Shown: piece by piece, positions 8,247 through 17,341 of the stretch
How positions within the stretch are numbered: position 1 is the stretch's first letter
Layout: the number at the start of each line of letters is the position of its first letter
Assembly: GCF_014696615.1 (NCBI RefSeq)
Contig: NZ_JACJQJ010000020.1
Span: 62,001 to 126,000 of the forward strand
DNA length: 64,000 nucleotides
Reading direction: 5' to 3'
Origin: Nostoc linckia FACHB-104
Lineage (GTDB): Bacteria; Cyanobacteriota; Cyanobacteriia; Cyanobacteriales; Nostocaceae
Position numbers and translations under genes: made by a program
The notes under the pieces: model-generated
The model's input: only the letters and a program-made list of their open reading frames with translations
What the model was told of the DNA's origin: nothing
Database searches by the model: none

Positions 8247-11200
8247 ATGCAGCAGTTAAAAAACGGCAGCGGATTTAGTATTAGTGCGATCGCTATTCGC
8301 CAACATATTGGTACCCTCATGCTCACCCTGGCAGTAATTGTCGTTGGGGTGTTTTTTCTCTCTACTATCCAAGTAGATCTCCTCCCAGCAATTACTTATC
8401 CCAGAATTGGTGTAAGGCTAGAAGCGCCTGGTATTTCTCCAGAAGTTGCAGTAGATGAAATCACCAGACCGCTGGAAGAAGCTTTATCAGCAACAGAAAA
8501 TGTAGTGCAAGTATTTTCACGTACCCGTGAAGGACAGGTGAGCCTCGATTTATATTTTCAGCCAGGCGGTGATATTGACCAAGCCCTCAACGATGCTACT
8601 GCTGCCTTCAACCGAGGGCGAGGACAACTGCCAGATACGATAGAAGCGCCACGCCTATTCAAAGTCGATCCATCGCAATTACCAATTTATGAATTGGCTT
8701 TAACATCCTCCTCCCTGGCAGGTAAAGATTTACGTGTATTTGCAGATGAAGAATTATCACGAGAACTCGGTGTTATACCAGGTGTCGCCTCAGTAGATGT
8801 CTCTGGCGGTGCTGAAGAAGAAGTGAGAGTGCTGGTTGACTTAAACAGATTGCAAGCTTTGGGCGTAGGGTTAAATGATGTCCTAGATGAATTAACAGCC
8901 CGTAACCAAGATACTTCTGGAGGTCGGATTCTGGGGGAGAATTCCGAGCCGTTAACTCGTACAGTTGGACGCTTCCGAGAAGCTAGCGAAATTGAAAATA
9001 TCTCCTTAGAAGTATCATCCCCCTCATCCTCCTCATCTTCCACCCGCCGCGTCTATCTGCGAGACTTTGCAGAAGTAATTGACGACACAGAAGAACAGCG
9101 ACTATTTGTCTACCTCAACCGTCAACCTGCGGTGAAGGTATCAATTCAAAAGCAGCCTGATGCCAATACAATTACAGTAGTTGATGCTGTCAAGCAGCGA
9201 ATTGAGCAATTACGGCAATCAGGTCTCATTCCCACCGACATGACATTGAGTGCGACTACAGATGAATCGCGCTTTATTCGTAATTCTTTAAATGATGTGA
9301 TTTTCTCGGCGATTTCGGGAGCATTGTTAGCCGCAGCAGCAGTATTGTTATTTTTAGGGTCATTCCGGCAAACATTAATTATTAGTTTGACCATACCCCT
9401 ATGTACTCTGGCTGCGATCGCCTTGATGAGAATCTTTGGCTTGACTTTAAATGTCTTCAGTTTGGCAGGACTGACATTAGGGATTGGTCAAGCAATTGAT
9501 ACATCGGTGGTAATTTTAGAGAACATTTCTGAAAAAACAGGTATGACTCCCAATCAGCGAGAGAGAGGGGAGCAGCAAGACCATAATCAGCAGCATAATT
9601 CAAAATTTTTTATTGAAAGTGCGATCGCTTCTTCCCAAGAAGTAGAATCTGCCTTAGTTGCGGCTACTGCTGCCAATTTAGTTTCCGTAGCGCCATTTTT
9701 GTTAATTGGTGGCTTTATCGCGCTGCTATTTAATGAACTAATTCTGACAATTAGCTTTGCAGTTGCAGCTTCTCTTGTGGTTGCAATTACAGTAGTGCCA
9801 ATGCTGACTTCTCGACTCTTAGGAATTCGTTGGTCTAGTCGAGTTAGCGAATTTTGGTTGCTGAGACAATTTAATCATCGCTTTGAAGATGCTACACGCG
9901 GTTATGGTAACTTCTTAGCCAAGGTTGTACGCTATCGATTTTTTGTAGTAATTACTGCTTTAGTCATTTTAGGTGGCAGCAGTGTGTTTATGTTTGGTCA
10001 AATTCCTCAAGAAATCCTACCCCGGATTAGTACAGGCCAAGCCACCTTAAGAGCGCAGTTTCCCCCTGGTACGCCTTTAGCAACTTCTCAGAAAGTCATG
10101 GAAATTGTCGATGAGATTGTGCTGAAACAACCAGAAACTGAGTCGGCTTTCACTACAGTTGGTGGTAATCTTTTTGGCAGTAATACTACAGAGAATCCCC
10201 TACGTGCTAGCAGTACTATTAACCTGAAACCAGGCACAGATGTTGAAACCTACGTCAAAAAAGTAACTCAAGAATTTAACAAACTCAACTTAGCAGGAAT
10301 ACTGTTACGCCTCAATCCTGGTCAGGTGCGGGGTTTGATTTTGAGTAATTCTCCAGCACAAGGGTCAGAAATTGACGTAATTCTGCAAGGTGAGAATGAA
10401 GAAACATTAACCCAAGCAGGGGCCCAAGTCCTTGAAGCATTGCAGGACAGAGCAAAATTAGCTACATTCCGACCAGATGCTGATGCACGCCAACCAGAAA
10501 TCCAAATTCGCCCAGACTGGGAAAGGGTTTCGACTTTAGGGCTAACTGCTCAAGAAATTGGTGCCACTATTCAAACAGCAATTGAAGGTTCAATCCCCAC
10601 ACAAATTCAACGCGGTAACCGTTTAGTTGATGTACGAGTACAGCTAAATAAACAAGCTATTCAGCGTCCTTCTCAGCTAGAGCAATTACCGCTATTTACA
10701 GAAAACAATCAACTAGTTCGGCTTTCAGATGTAGCAAAGATTGAAGAAGGACAAGCACCTGGTGAAGTGCAGCGGATTAATCAACGCCAAGCTTTTGTGG
10801 TTGCAGGTAACCTTAGCGAAGGAGCTAGCCTTGGTGAAGCCATAGCAGAAGTGAATGAGGTACTCAAAAGTGTAGAGTTACCAGAAGGCGTTTCCATTGT
10901 CCCTAGTTCTGCCGAAGCAACTAATCAGCAGTTGCAAAATGCTTTAAAAACTTTGGGAGCCTTAGCGGTTTTCTTAATCTTTGTCGTCATGGCGGTGCAA
11001 TACAACTCGCTGATTGACCCGTTGGTAATTATGTTTACCGTCCCACTCGCTTTAGCTGGAGGAATTTTCGGACTTTACATTACTCAAACCGCAATTGGTG
11101 CAACTGTCATCGTCGGCGTAGTGCTGCTAGTGGGTATTGTGGTGAATGCAGGGATTTTGATGGTAGAACTGGCAAACCAAATTCGCGAAGAAGAAGGTTG

Positions 11201-11489
11201 TAGTCGCCAAATTGCCATCCTCAAAGCAGCTCCGCAGCGTCTCCGCCCGATTATGATGACCACAGTCACCACTATTTTGGGACTTTTTCCCCTAGCGTTG
11301 GGTATTGGTGAAGGTTCAGAGTTTTTGCAACCCTTAGGGATTGTAGTTTTCTTTGGGATGGCGATCGCAACAATGTTGACGCTATTTATCATCCCTTGTT
11401 TTTATATTTTGCTGCATGATCTACTGGGTTGGCGCTGGGCTAAACCAATTTTTATGCGGCTGCGTTTATTAAAGAAACACTTTTCTTAA
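8247..11489 (+). CDS. RND efflux pump, HAE1/AcrB-like inner-membrane transporter
   Basis: A 1,080-residue proton-driven exporter with the usual 12-helix plan: TM1 near residues 25-45, a periplasmic loop, TM2-6 at about 355-560, a second loop, and TM8-12 at about 890-1060. The TM4 motif reads GQAIDTSVVILEN, so the first relay aspartate (D418) is kept but the second is a threonine (T419). The TM10 position that is Lys in AcrB is Asn (N967, GIVVNAGILMVEL). Lys replacement is seen in other RND groups; the Asp-to-Thr change is less usual. Two low-complexity inserts are present: a Ser run near 256-264, encoded by CTCATCC-like repeats, and a Gln/Arg/Asn-rich segment near 432-450. Substrate unknown. 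Confidence 0.92.
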   Translation: MQQLKNGSGFSISAIAIRQHIGTLMLTLAVIVVGVFFLSTIQVDLLPAITYPRIGVRLEAPGISPEVAVDEITRPLEEALSATENVVQVFSRTREGQVSLDLYFQPGGDIDQALNDATAAFNRGRGQLPDTIEAPRLFKVDPSQLPIYELALTSSSLAGKDLRVFADEELSRELGVIPGVASVDVSGGAEEEVRVLVDLNRLQALGVGLNDVLDELTARNQDTSGGRILGENSEPLTRTVGRFREASEIENISLEVSSPSSSSSSTRRVYLRDFAEVIDDTEEQRLFVYLNRQPAVKVSIQKQPDANTITVVDAVKQRIEQLRQSGLIPTDMTLSATTDESRFIRNSLNDVIFSAISGALLAAAAVLLFLGSFRQTLIISLTIPLCTLAAIALMRIFGLTLNVFSLAGLTLGIGQAIDTSVVILENISEKTGMTPNQRERGEQQDHNQQHNSKFFIESAIASSQEVESALVAATAANLVSVAPFLLIGGFIALLFNELILTISFAVAASLVVAITVVPMLTSRLLGIRWSSRVSEFWLLRQFNHRFEDATRGYGNFLAKVVRYRFFVVITALVILGGSSVFMFGQIPQEILPRISTGQATLRAQFPPGTPLATSQKVMEIVDEIVLKQPETESAFTTVGGNLFGSNTTENPLRASSTINLKPGTDVETYVKKVTQEFNKLNLAGILLRLNPGQVRGLILSNSPAQGSEIDVILQGENEETLTQAGAQVLEALQDRAKLATFRPDADARQPEIQIRPDWERVSTLGLTAQEIGATIQTAIEGSIPTQIQRGNRLVDVRVQLNKQAIQRPSQLEQLPLFTENNQLVRLSDVAKIEEGQAPGEVQRINQRQAFVVAGNLSEGASLGEAIAEVNEVLKSVELPEGVSIVPSSAEATNQQLQNALKTLGALAVFLIFVVMAVQYNSLIDPLVIMFTVPLALAGGIFGLYITQTAIGATVIVGVVLLVGIVVNAGILMVELANQIREEEGCSRQIAILKAAPQRLRPIMMTTVTTILGLFPLALGIGEGSEFLQPLGIVVFFGMAIATMLTLFIIPCFYILLHDLLGWRWAKPIFMRLRLLKKHFS

Positions 11490-11629
11490 ATCTTTCTAAG
11501 TGCCGATTACATAAATTATGAAAGCAAAAGCTATGAAAGCAAAAGCAAGAATTTTGAGCCTCTAGCCCATAATTATCGAAAATTTATCTGTTTTTTCAGC
11601 ATAATCTGATTTCATGCCAGCGGCCTATT

Positions 11630-12616
11630 TCATCCACTCTTACCCCACACCTTCCTCACCATATTGGCTTCCTGATAATCAATCAATACAAATTTGTGGA
11701 GATGGGAATTGCGGTAATTAAGACGGCGTGATAAAGCAGCAGTTACTAAAACACACCAAGCAATGGGAGATAAAAATGCAGCATCTATCATAGTGAAAAG
11801 TTCTTTTAAATTGCCGTGCTTAATTGCTACAAAAAACCAGTGTAATTTTACATAATTTATCGTATTTTCCAGGCTTGGTACATGAGCGTAGTGTTTTTGC
11901 TCAACTAAGGCGTAAATCTTCTCTTTCATCAAAATATTTGTATCTAACCGCTTAAATAGCGAAAATTTTTGATTATAAGCGCCGGGCCAAATCGTGCGGT
12001 AAGCTAGGCGTTGATTTAAGAAAATAGCATCGCCAAACTGAGCAATGCGAATCCAAGAATCAATATCATCACAATTGGCATCTAGCTGGGGGTTCCAACC
12101 ACCAGTTTTCAAGAAGGTATCACGGCAGCAAGCTACCTGAACAGGTGTGCCAAAAGGTACAAGCTCTAACAGCATACCGTAATGAATATCAGCTTGGGGA
12201 ATATAAAAAGCTAATCCAGGCCCAATTTTTGCTGTGCGGCTGAGTTCTACTTCATTACTATCTACTTGAGAAGCAATACAAGAACATATAACACCACTAG
12301 GATGAAGTGAAATTGCTTTTGCCATCTCTTCTAGACAATTGGGGGCAAGATAGTCGTCATCATCCAAAAATTTAATCCAGTCGCCACTTGCTTTTGCAAC
12401 TCCGACATTTACTGTAGCCGCATGGCCTTTGTTTATCTCATTGCGATGATAAATAACGGAGTTACCTAAGCTTTTGACATAAGCTTCAGTTCCATCAGAA
12501 GAACAGTCATCAGCCACCACGACTTCACAGGGAAGCGTTTGGTGAAGAGCTGACATAATTGCTCGTTGCAATAAGTTTAAGCGGTTATAGGTTGTGATGA
12601 CGATACTAAATTTCAT
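11630..12616 (-). CDS. family 2 glycosyltransferase
   Basis: A 328-residue GT-A fold enzyme. The N-terminus MKFSIVITTYNRLNLLQRAI is the standard GT2 nucleotide-sugar start. VVADDCSSDGT follows at about 35-45, and the metal-binding DDDD motif sits in WIKFLDDDDYLAP (about 85-97). An ATG at 12616 is the natural start; an in-frame TTG 12 bases upstream adds only four residues. The C-terminal part contains a hydrophobic stretch (AWCVLVTAALS) but no clear multi-pass membrane region. The sugar and acceptor cannot be predicted and no polysaccharide cluster surrounds it. Confidence 0.88.
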   Translation of the reverse strand: MKFSIVITTYNRLNLLQRAIMSALHQTLPCEVVVADDCSSDGTEAYVKSLGNSVIYHRNEINKGHAATVNVGVAKASGDWIKFLDDDDYLAPNCLEEMAKAISLHPSGVICSCIASQVDSNEVELSRTAKIGPGLAFYIPQADIHYGMLLELVPFGTPVQVACCRDTFLKTGGWNPQLDANCDDIDSWIRIAQFGDAIFLNQRLAYRTIWPGAYNQKFSLFKRLDTNILMKEKIYALVEQKHYAHVPSLENTINYVKLHWFFVAIKHGNLKELFTMIDAAFLSPIAWCVLVTAALSRRLNYRNSHLHKFVLIDYQEANMVRKVWGKSG

Positions 12617-13045
12617 AATTGAAACCAATTAAGGTTTACGGTGGAACCCTGATTTAGGGCTGGATTAGCAAAAGAGAGGAAAAGTTTAAGTGCGAAAGAA
12701 GATATACGCAATACCCCATGACTCTTTTGTTTTGGCTCTTGAGCAAAATTTAATAAATCCAATTTTGAAAATAGATTATTAATTAACTGCCTAAATTAGT
12801 AATATGTTGCCAATTACACTAGTTATAACTCCGCTATCAGGTGCATTTACTGCTAAAAGTGATTGAAAACAACAAGTCTCAGCTTTATAGTTCACGTTTT
12901 ACATAAAATTTTTCACATTGTTATGTAACATTTTTTCTCTAACAGAACTTACACATCAGAAAAATCATCAACTGAAAATTACTGGACTGTCAGGCTGGAA
13001 TAGATTTATGATTAATGATCGTGAGTTTTTTAAACCGGACAGGCA
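12617..13045. other. intergenic region upstream of rplS
   Basis: About 430 AT-rich bases between the divergent glycosyltransferase and rplS. They must include the promoter of the translation gene block. I see no gene and no defined regulatory motif. Confidence 0.6.
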
Positions 13046-13408
13046 ATGAACGCTCAAGAGATCATCCGTTCCATTGAAGCGGAACAATTAAAATCCAATC
13101 TGCCCGAAATTTATGTGGGCGACACAGTTAAAGTCGGTGTGAAAATTAAAGAAGGCGATAAATACCGCGTTCAACCCTATGAAGGTGTAGTGATTGCTAG
13201 ACGCAACGGCGGTATTAACGAAACAATTACAGTGCGTCGGGTATTTCAAGGTGTTGGCGTTGAGCGGGTATTTCTCCTGCATTCGCCTCGGATTGAAAGC
13301 ATCAAAGTTATGCGTCGTGGTAAGGTACGTCGTGCTAAGCTCTACTATCTGCGTCAACGTGTGGGTAAAGCAACCCGGATCAAGCAACGCTTCGATCGCG
13401 CTCTGTAA
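13046..13408 (+). CDS. rplS: 50S ribosomal protein L19
   Basis: A 120-residue protein at the 30S-50S interface. Family sequence is clear from [20 protein letters not shown] through [15 protein letters not shown] and [28 protein letters not shown]. Start ATG 13046 gives the expected length. It opens the block rplS, trnW, secE, nusG, rplK, rplA, rplJ, rplL, an arrangement conserved in cyanobacteria. Confidence 0.98.
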   Translation: MNAQEIIRSIEAEQLKSNLPEIYVGDTVKVGVKIKEGDKYRVQPYEGVVIARRNGGINETITVRRVFQGVGVERVFLLHSPRIESIKVMRRGKVRRAKLYYLRQRVGKATRIKQRFDRAL

Positions 13409-13445
13409 TTTACAATTACAGGTATGGGAGATCTGTTAAATAAAA

Positions 13446-13461
13446 AGCGGCATCTGCCGCT
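13446..13461 (+). terminator. short hairpin after rplS, weak terminator candidate
   Basis: AGCGGC and GCCGCT pair around an ATCT loop. No T-tract follows, so it may be a processing or partial-termination structure before trnW rather than a full terminator. Confidence 0.4.
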
Positions 13462-13557
13462 CACTTGCCCTCTAGAAATATTTAAGGTAAGATAAGATTC
13501 GGAATTGCGTTAGACTAAAATAAGTTCAGCGCAATCACTGAATCGAAGACAGCTTGT

Positions 13558-13630
13558 GCGCTCTTAGTTCAGTTGGTAGAACGCAGGTCTCCAAAACCTG
13601 ATGTCGGGGGTTCAAGTCCTCCAGGGCGCG
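13558..13630 (+). tRNA. trnW: tRNA-Trp (anticodon CCA)
   Basis: A 73-nt cloverleaf. Acceptor arms GCGCTCT and AGGGCGC pair with one G-T wobble, followed by discriminator G. The D-arm contains AGTTGGTAGA, the anticodon stem CAGGT/ACCTG frames loop CTCCAAA with anticodon CCA, and the T-loop is GTTCAAGTC. The 3' CCA is not encoded. Its place just before secE is conserved across many bacteria. Confidence 0.97.
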
Positions 13631-13800
13631 CTCAAAAGCACAAAACAAAGCCCGAAATAACAACACAGCTGCTACAATTATTAGCAGTTAGTATTGATAT
13701 TTTCGGGTATAATTATGTTTGCAGCTTTTTTGCTTCCAGATCTAAGTTGGGATTGAGTCAAGCTGTAAACCTGAATCAAAAAACGGGGGTATTAACGGCT

Positions 13801-14022
13801 GTGGCCAAAAAAAATGAAGCGGAAATCCCAGAAAACACTAATGGGTCAGCCTTAAATAACTTTTTTCAAGGAACTAAAGAAGAACTTGAGAAAGTAGTCT
13901 GGCCGAGTCGCAAACAACTGGTGAGCGAATCAGCAGCTGTTTTGTTAATGGTGACGCTCTCCGCATCTTTGATATATTTGGTTGATGGATTATTTGGGTG
14001 GGCAGCAAAACAGGTGTTCTGA
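13801..14022 (+). CDS. secE: preprotein translocase subunit SecE
   Basis: A 73-residue single-span subunit of the SecYEG channel. The family core FFQGTKEELEKVVWPSRKQL is followed by one transmembrane helix (about 43-63, VLLMVTLSASLIYLVDGLF). I use GTG 13801 (VAKKNEAE). The frame is open further upstream, but that extension runs through trnW and is not protein-like. The stop TGA overlaps the nusG ATG by one base, indicating translational coupling. Confidence 0.95.
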   Translation: MAKKNEAEIPENTNGSALNNFFQGTKEELEKVVWPSRKQLVSESAAVLLMVTLSASLIYLVDGLFGWAAKQVF

Positions 14023-14654
14023 TGACATTTGCAACAGACGAACCACGCGACTCAACGTTGCAGTCAGAGGAAGCTGCAGAAGCTGCGCTCAAAGAAGCAC
14101 GGTGGTATGCGGTGCAAGTAGCCTCAGGCTGTGAAAAGCGCGTTAAAACCAACTTGGAACAGCGCATCCAAACCTTTGATGTGGCTGATAAAATTATCCA
14201 AGTCGAAATTCCACACACGCCAGCGGTAAAAATCCGTAAAGATGGCAGCCGTCAGCATACAGAGGAAAAAGTTTTCCCCGGTTATGTGCTGGTGCGGATG
14301 GTCATGAATGATGATACCTGGCAGGTAGTACGCAATACATCCCATGTAATTAATTTTGTGGGAGCAGAGCAAAAACGTGGCAGCGGTAAAGGCCGCGGTC
14401 ACGTTAAGCCAGTACCTCTAGGTCATTCAGAAGTTGAACGTATATTCAAACAGACTAGCGAACAAGAGCCAGTAGTCAAAATTGACATGGCGACTGGTGA
14501 TAAGATAGTTGTGCTTTCTGGGCCGTTTAAAGACTTTGAAGGTGAGGTAATTGAAGTTTCTCCAGAGCGGAGTAAGCTCAAAGCCTTGCTATCTATTTTT
14601 GGACGAGATACACCAGTAGAGTTGGAATTTAATCAGGTAGAAAAACAGAGCTAA
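14022..14654 (+). CDS. nusG: transcription termination/antitermination factor NusG
   Basis: A 210-residue protein. The NGN domain starts at ARWYAVQVASGCEKRVKTNL and includes KVFPGYVLVRMVMNDDTW. A C-terminal KOW domain starts at GDKIVVLSGPFKDFEGEVIEV. NusG joins RNA polymerase to ribosomes or Rho and modulates pausing. The start ATG 14022 shares a base with the secE stop. rplK begins 6 bases after its stop. Confidence 0.97.
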   Translation: MTFATDEPRDSTLQSEEAAEAALKEARWYAVQVASGCEKRVKTNLEQRIQTFDVADKIIQVEIPHTPAVKIRKDGSRQHTEEKVFPGYVLVRMVMNDDTWQVVRNTSHVINFVGAEQKRGSGKGRGHVKPVPLGHSEVERIFKQTSEQEPVVKIDMATGDKIVVLSGPFKDFEGEVIEVSPERSKLKALLSIFGRDTPVELEFNQVEKQS

Positions 14655-14660
14655 ATAAAA

Positions 14661-15086
14661 ATGGCAAAGAAAGTAGTAGCGGTCATTAAACTGGCCCTGA
14701 ATGCTGGAAAAGCCAACCCAGCACCGCCAGTTGGGCCTGCTTTGGGTCAACATGGCGTTAACATCATGATGTTCTGCAAAGAGTACAACGCCAAAACAGC
14801 AGACCAAGCTGGAATGGTAATTCCTGTAGAAATTTCGGTATTTGAAGACCGGAGTTTTACATTTGTACTCAAGACCCCGCCAGCATCAGTATTGATTCGC
14901 AAGGCAGCGAAGATTGAGCGCGGCTCCAATGAACCCAACAAAAAGAAAGTTGGTAAAATCACCAGAGCGCAATTACAAGAAATTGCTCAAACCAAACTAC
15001 CTGATCTCAACGCCAACGATATAGAAGCAGCGATGAAGATTGTGGAAGGTACTGCCAAGAACATGGGCGTAACTATAGCAGATTAG
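14661..15086 (+). CDS. rplK: 50S ribosomal protein L11
   Basis: A 141-residue protein of the GTPase-associated centre that binds 23S rRNA and the L10-L12 stalk base. The [26 protein letters not shown] start and the C-terminal [13 protein letters not shown] are textbook. An ATTAGTC tandem array begins inside the last sense codon and the stop codon. Confidence 0.98.
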   Translation: MAKKVVAVIKLALNAGKANPAPPVGPALGQHGVNIMMFCKEYNAKTADQAGMVIPVEISVFEDRSFTFVLKTPPASVLIRKAAKIERGSNEPNKKKVGKITRAQLQEIAQTKLPDLNANDIEAAMKIVEGTAKNMGVTIAD

Positions 15087-15109
15087 TCATTAGTCATTAG
15101 TCATTAGTC
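15082..15109. repeat. (ATTAGTC)x4 tandem repeat at the rplK stop codon
   Basis: Four perfect 7-bp units followed by a partial fifth. The first unit supplies the last two bases of the Asp codon and the TAG stop of rplK, so the array starts exactly at the gene end. Confidence 0.9.
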
Positions 15110-15217
15110 ATTAGTAAAAGAACAAATTACAAATGACGAAGGACAAAAGACAAATGACAAGTGACAAAAATTTATCGGGGGAGAGGCAAAGCTTCGGAAT
15201 TACCCCAGGAGAGAAAG

Positions 15218-15934
15218 ATGGGAAAAAAAATATCACGTCGCTTGCAGGCATTGCAAGCAAAAGTAGAAGATAGAGATTATGCACCCTTAGAGGCGCTAAA
15301 CCTCCTAAAAGAAACAGCAACAGCAAAATTTCCAGAAGCAGTTGAAGCGCATATTCGCTTGGGAATTGACCCTAAGTATACAGACCAACAATTGCGGACA
15401 ACTGTAGCACTGCCCAAAGGTACAGGCCAAGAAGTACGTGTGGCAGTAATTGCTAGAGGTGAAAAGGTCAACGAAGCAAGCAATGCTGGTGCGGATGTTG
15501 TAGGTTCAGAAGAGCTAATTGACGAAATCCAAAAAGGTAGAATGGATTTCGACAAGCTAATTGCCACACCAGATGTCATGCCTCAGGTAGCAAAGCTAGG
15601 TAAATTGCTTGGGCCCCGTGGTTTAATGCCATCACCTAAAGGTGGAACAGTTACATTTGACATCGCCAGTGCGATCGCAGAATTCAAAGCTGGTAAATTA
15701 GAATTCCGTGCTGACAGAACAGGCATCGTCCATGTTATGTTTGGTAAGGCATCCTTCTCGCCAGAAGATTTGTTAATTAACCTGAAGGCGTTACAAGAGA
15801 CAATTGATCGTAACCGTCCTTCAGGAGCTAAAGGCCGTTATTGGCGCACAGTATACGTATCTTCCACAATGGGCCCATCGATTAAAGTCGATATCAGTGC
15901 TCTACGGGATTTGAAACTGAACGAAGCTGCATAA
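15218..15934 (+). CDS. rplA: 50S ribosomal protein L1
   Basis: A 238-residue L1 stalk protein that aids tRNA release and often autoregulates its own mRNA. Recognisable segments include [43 protein letters not shown] and [14 protein letters not shown] 15218 follows an AGGAGAG ribosome site and gives the normal length. A frame open from 15161 is just upstream read-through. Confidence 0.97.
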   Translation: MGKKISRRLQALQAKVEDRDYAPLEALNLLKETATAKFPEAVEAHIRLGIDPKYTDQQLRTTVALPKGTGQEVRVAVIARGEKVNEASNAGADVVGSEELIDEIQKGRMDFDKLIATPDVMPQVAKLGKLLGPRGLMPSPKGGTVTFDIASAIAEFKAGKLEFRADRTGIVHVMFGKASFSPEDLLINLKALQETIDRNRPSGAKGRYWRTVYVSSTMGPSIKVDISALRDLKLNEAA

Positions 15935-16010
15935 TAGAGGCTAGAGGGTATGGGCAAGAAGATTAAGCCACCATACCCAATGACCAATACCCAATCCTAA
16001 TCGAATAGAT

Positions 16011-16110
16011 AAAGCCGGAGACAGCAGGAGCTAATAGCTTAATATCCTGCCGAGGTTGAAGCTCTAAATTGCCTGAAGTAGAACCTTTAATGGTGTAATT
16101 ACTATGGCAG
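16011..16110 (+). promoter_or_regulatory. ribosomal protein L10 leader
   Basis: The 290-base space before rplJ contains a structured leader. GCAGGA (16024-16029) pairs with TCCTGC (16045-16050) around an AGCTAATAGCT inner hairpin, and CCGAGGTTGAAG follows. This resembles known L10 leaders, where L10 or the L10-L12 complex binds its own mRNA to repress rplJ-rplL. Boundaries are approximate. Confidence 0.75.
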
Positions 16111-16125
16111 CAAGAGTCTTGCTAC

Positions 16126-16160
16126 TAAACCCCGGCCCTAAAAGCTGGGGTTTATTGTTT
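16126..16160 (+). terminator. attenuator-like hairpin upstream of rplJ
   Basis: TAAACCCC (16126-16133) pairs with GGGGTTTA (16147-16154), followed by an imperfect T-rich tail TTGTTT. Its position after the L10 leader and before rplJ suggests partial termination that adjusts L10/L12 expression. Confidence 0.65.
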
Positions 16161-16227
16161 GGGTAAGTCATAACAAAACGCACAGGTAGGGGAAATTAAT
16201 GATTTTGCCCTAGGAGGTGAAATAAAG

Positions 16228-16779
16228 ATGGGAAGAACGCTAGAAAACAAACAAGAGATAGTAGCCGATCTCAAAGAAACTTTGAGTCAGTCAACATTGG
16301 CACTGGTAATTGATTACCAGGGTTTAACTGTTGCTGAAATCAGTGACCTACGGCGGCGGTTACGCCCGAGTGGCACTGTTTGTAAGGTAACAAAGAATAC
16401 CTTAATGGGCATTGCCATTCAAGATCAAGAACAATGGCAACCACTGTCAGAACTGCTAAAAGGGTCTTCTGCCTTTTTGTTAGTTAAAGACGATTTTTCT
16501 TCTGCAATTAAGGCTTACCAAGATTTCCAAAAAGCTACCAAGAAGACAGAACTTCGCGGCGGCGTTATGGAAGGTCGCTTGCTGAAGGAACCCGATGTCA
16601 AGGCTCTAGGAGACTTGCCATCTAAGGAACAACTCATGGGTCAAATTGCTGGAGCAATCAACGCTTTGGCTACCAAGATTGCTGTTGGTATCAACGAAGT
16701 TCCTGGTTCACTGGCGCGTGCTTTGCAAGCAGTGGCTGATGCAGAAAAAGGCGGTAGCGCTGATAGTGCTGGCGAATAG
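16228..16779 (+). CDS. rplJ: 50S ribosomal protein L10
   Basis: A 183-residue base of the L12 stalk. [39 protein letters not shown] and [11 protein letters not shown] are diagnostic. An AGGAGGTG ribosome site precedes ATG 16228. The structured leader upstream suggests autogenous control. rplL follows after 86 bases. Confidence 0.97.
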   Translation: MGRTLENKQEIVADLKETLSQSTLALVIDYQGLTVAEISDLRRRLRPSGTVCKVTKNTLMGIAIQDQEQWQPLSELLKGSSAFLLVKDDFSSAIKAYQDFQKATKKTELRGGVMEGRLLKEPDVKALGDLPSKEQLMGQIAGAINALATKIAVGINEVPGSLARALQAVADAEKGGSADSAGE

Positions 16780-16785
16780 AAAAAA

Positions 16786-16840
16786 GTCAAACAGTCAACG
16801 GTCAACAGTCAATAGTTAATGACTAATGACTAATAACTAA
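16786..16840. repeat. mixed GTCAACA / GACTAAT heptamer tract
   Basis: Degenerate heptamers of the GTCAACA type give way to TAATGACTAATGACTAATAACTA in the rplJ-rplL spacer. Two heptamer families are juxtaposed here. Confidence 0.7.
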
Positions 16841-16865
16841 ATCAAACATTACAGGAGTTATATCA

Positions 16866-17252
16866 ATGTCTGCTACAACCGATAACATTCTGGAACAATT
16901 GAAATCCTTAACCTTGCTAGAAGCTGCTGAATTAGTTAAGCAAATTGAAGAAGCTTTTGGCGTAAGTGCAGCTGCTCCTGTTGGCGTAGCTATAGCAGCT
17001 CCTGGTGCTGCTCCTGTGGCTGAAGCAGTAGAAGAGAAGACCGAATTCGACGTGATTCTTGAATCAGTTCCTGCTGACAAGAAGATTGCTGTACTGAAGA
17101 TTGTCCGGGAAATCACTGGTTTGGGTCTGAAAGAAGCCAAAGATTTGGTAGAAGCTGCGCCCAAGCCTGTTAAGGAAGGTATTGCTAAGGAAGCTGCTGA
17201 AGATGCTAAGAAGCGCATCGAAGAAGCTGGTGGTACAGTAACAGTGAAGTAA
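16866..17252 (+). CDS. rplL: 50S ribosomal protein L7/L12
   Basis: A 128-residue stalk protein that recruits translation factors. The N-terminal dimerisation domain ([28 protein letters not shown]) is followed by an Ala/Pro-rich hinge (about 37-58). The C-terminal domain has [43 protein letters not shown]. It is the last gene of the block and is followed by a strong terminator. Confidence 0.98.
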   Translation: MSATTDNILEQLKSLTLLEAAELVKQIEEAFGVSAAAPVGVAIAAPGAAPVAEAVEEKTEFDVILESVPADKKIAVLKIVREITGLGLKEAKDLVEAAPKPVKEGIAKEAAEDAKKRIEEAGGTVTVK

Positions 17253-17279
17253 TTAATTTTTCATTACTGTGTTTGAATG

Positions 17280-17306
17280 AGGAGCCTAAATTAGGCTCCT
17301 TTTTTT
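17280..17306 (+). terminator. Rho-independent terminator after rplL
   Basis: AGGAGCCTA (17280-17288) and TAGGCTCCT (17292-17300) form a perfect 9-bp stem with a 3-nt loop, followed by a run of seven T's. Confidence 0.92.
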
Positions 17307-17341
17307 GGTATTTCTCAACATTTAGCAATTGAGTGAAATGA

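Noticed and set aside
13573-13800. N-terminal extension of secE reaching back through trnW
   Set aside because: It would be encoded by the tRNA gene itself and has no family similarity; SecE begins at GTG 13801.
16126-16160. Hairpin before rplJ as a full terminator separating rplA from rplJ
   Set aside because: The T-tract is interrupted and the element follows an L10 leader, so attenuation fits better than termination.
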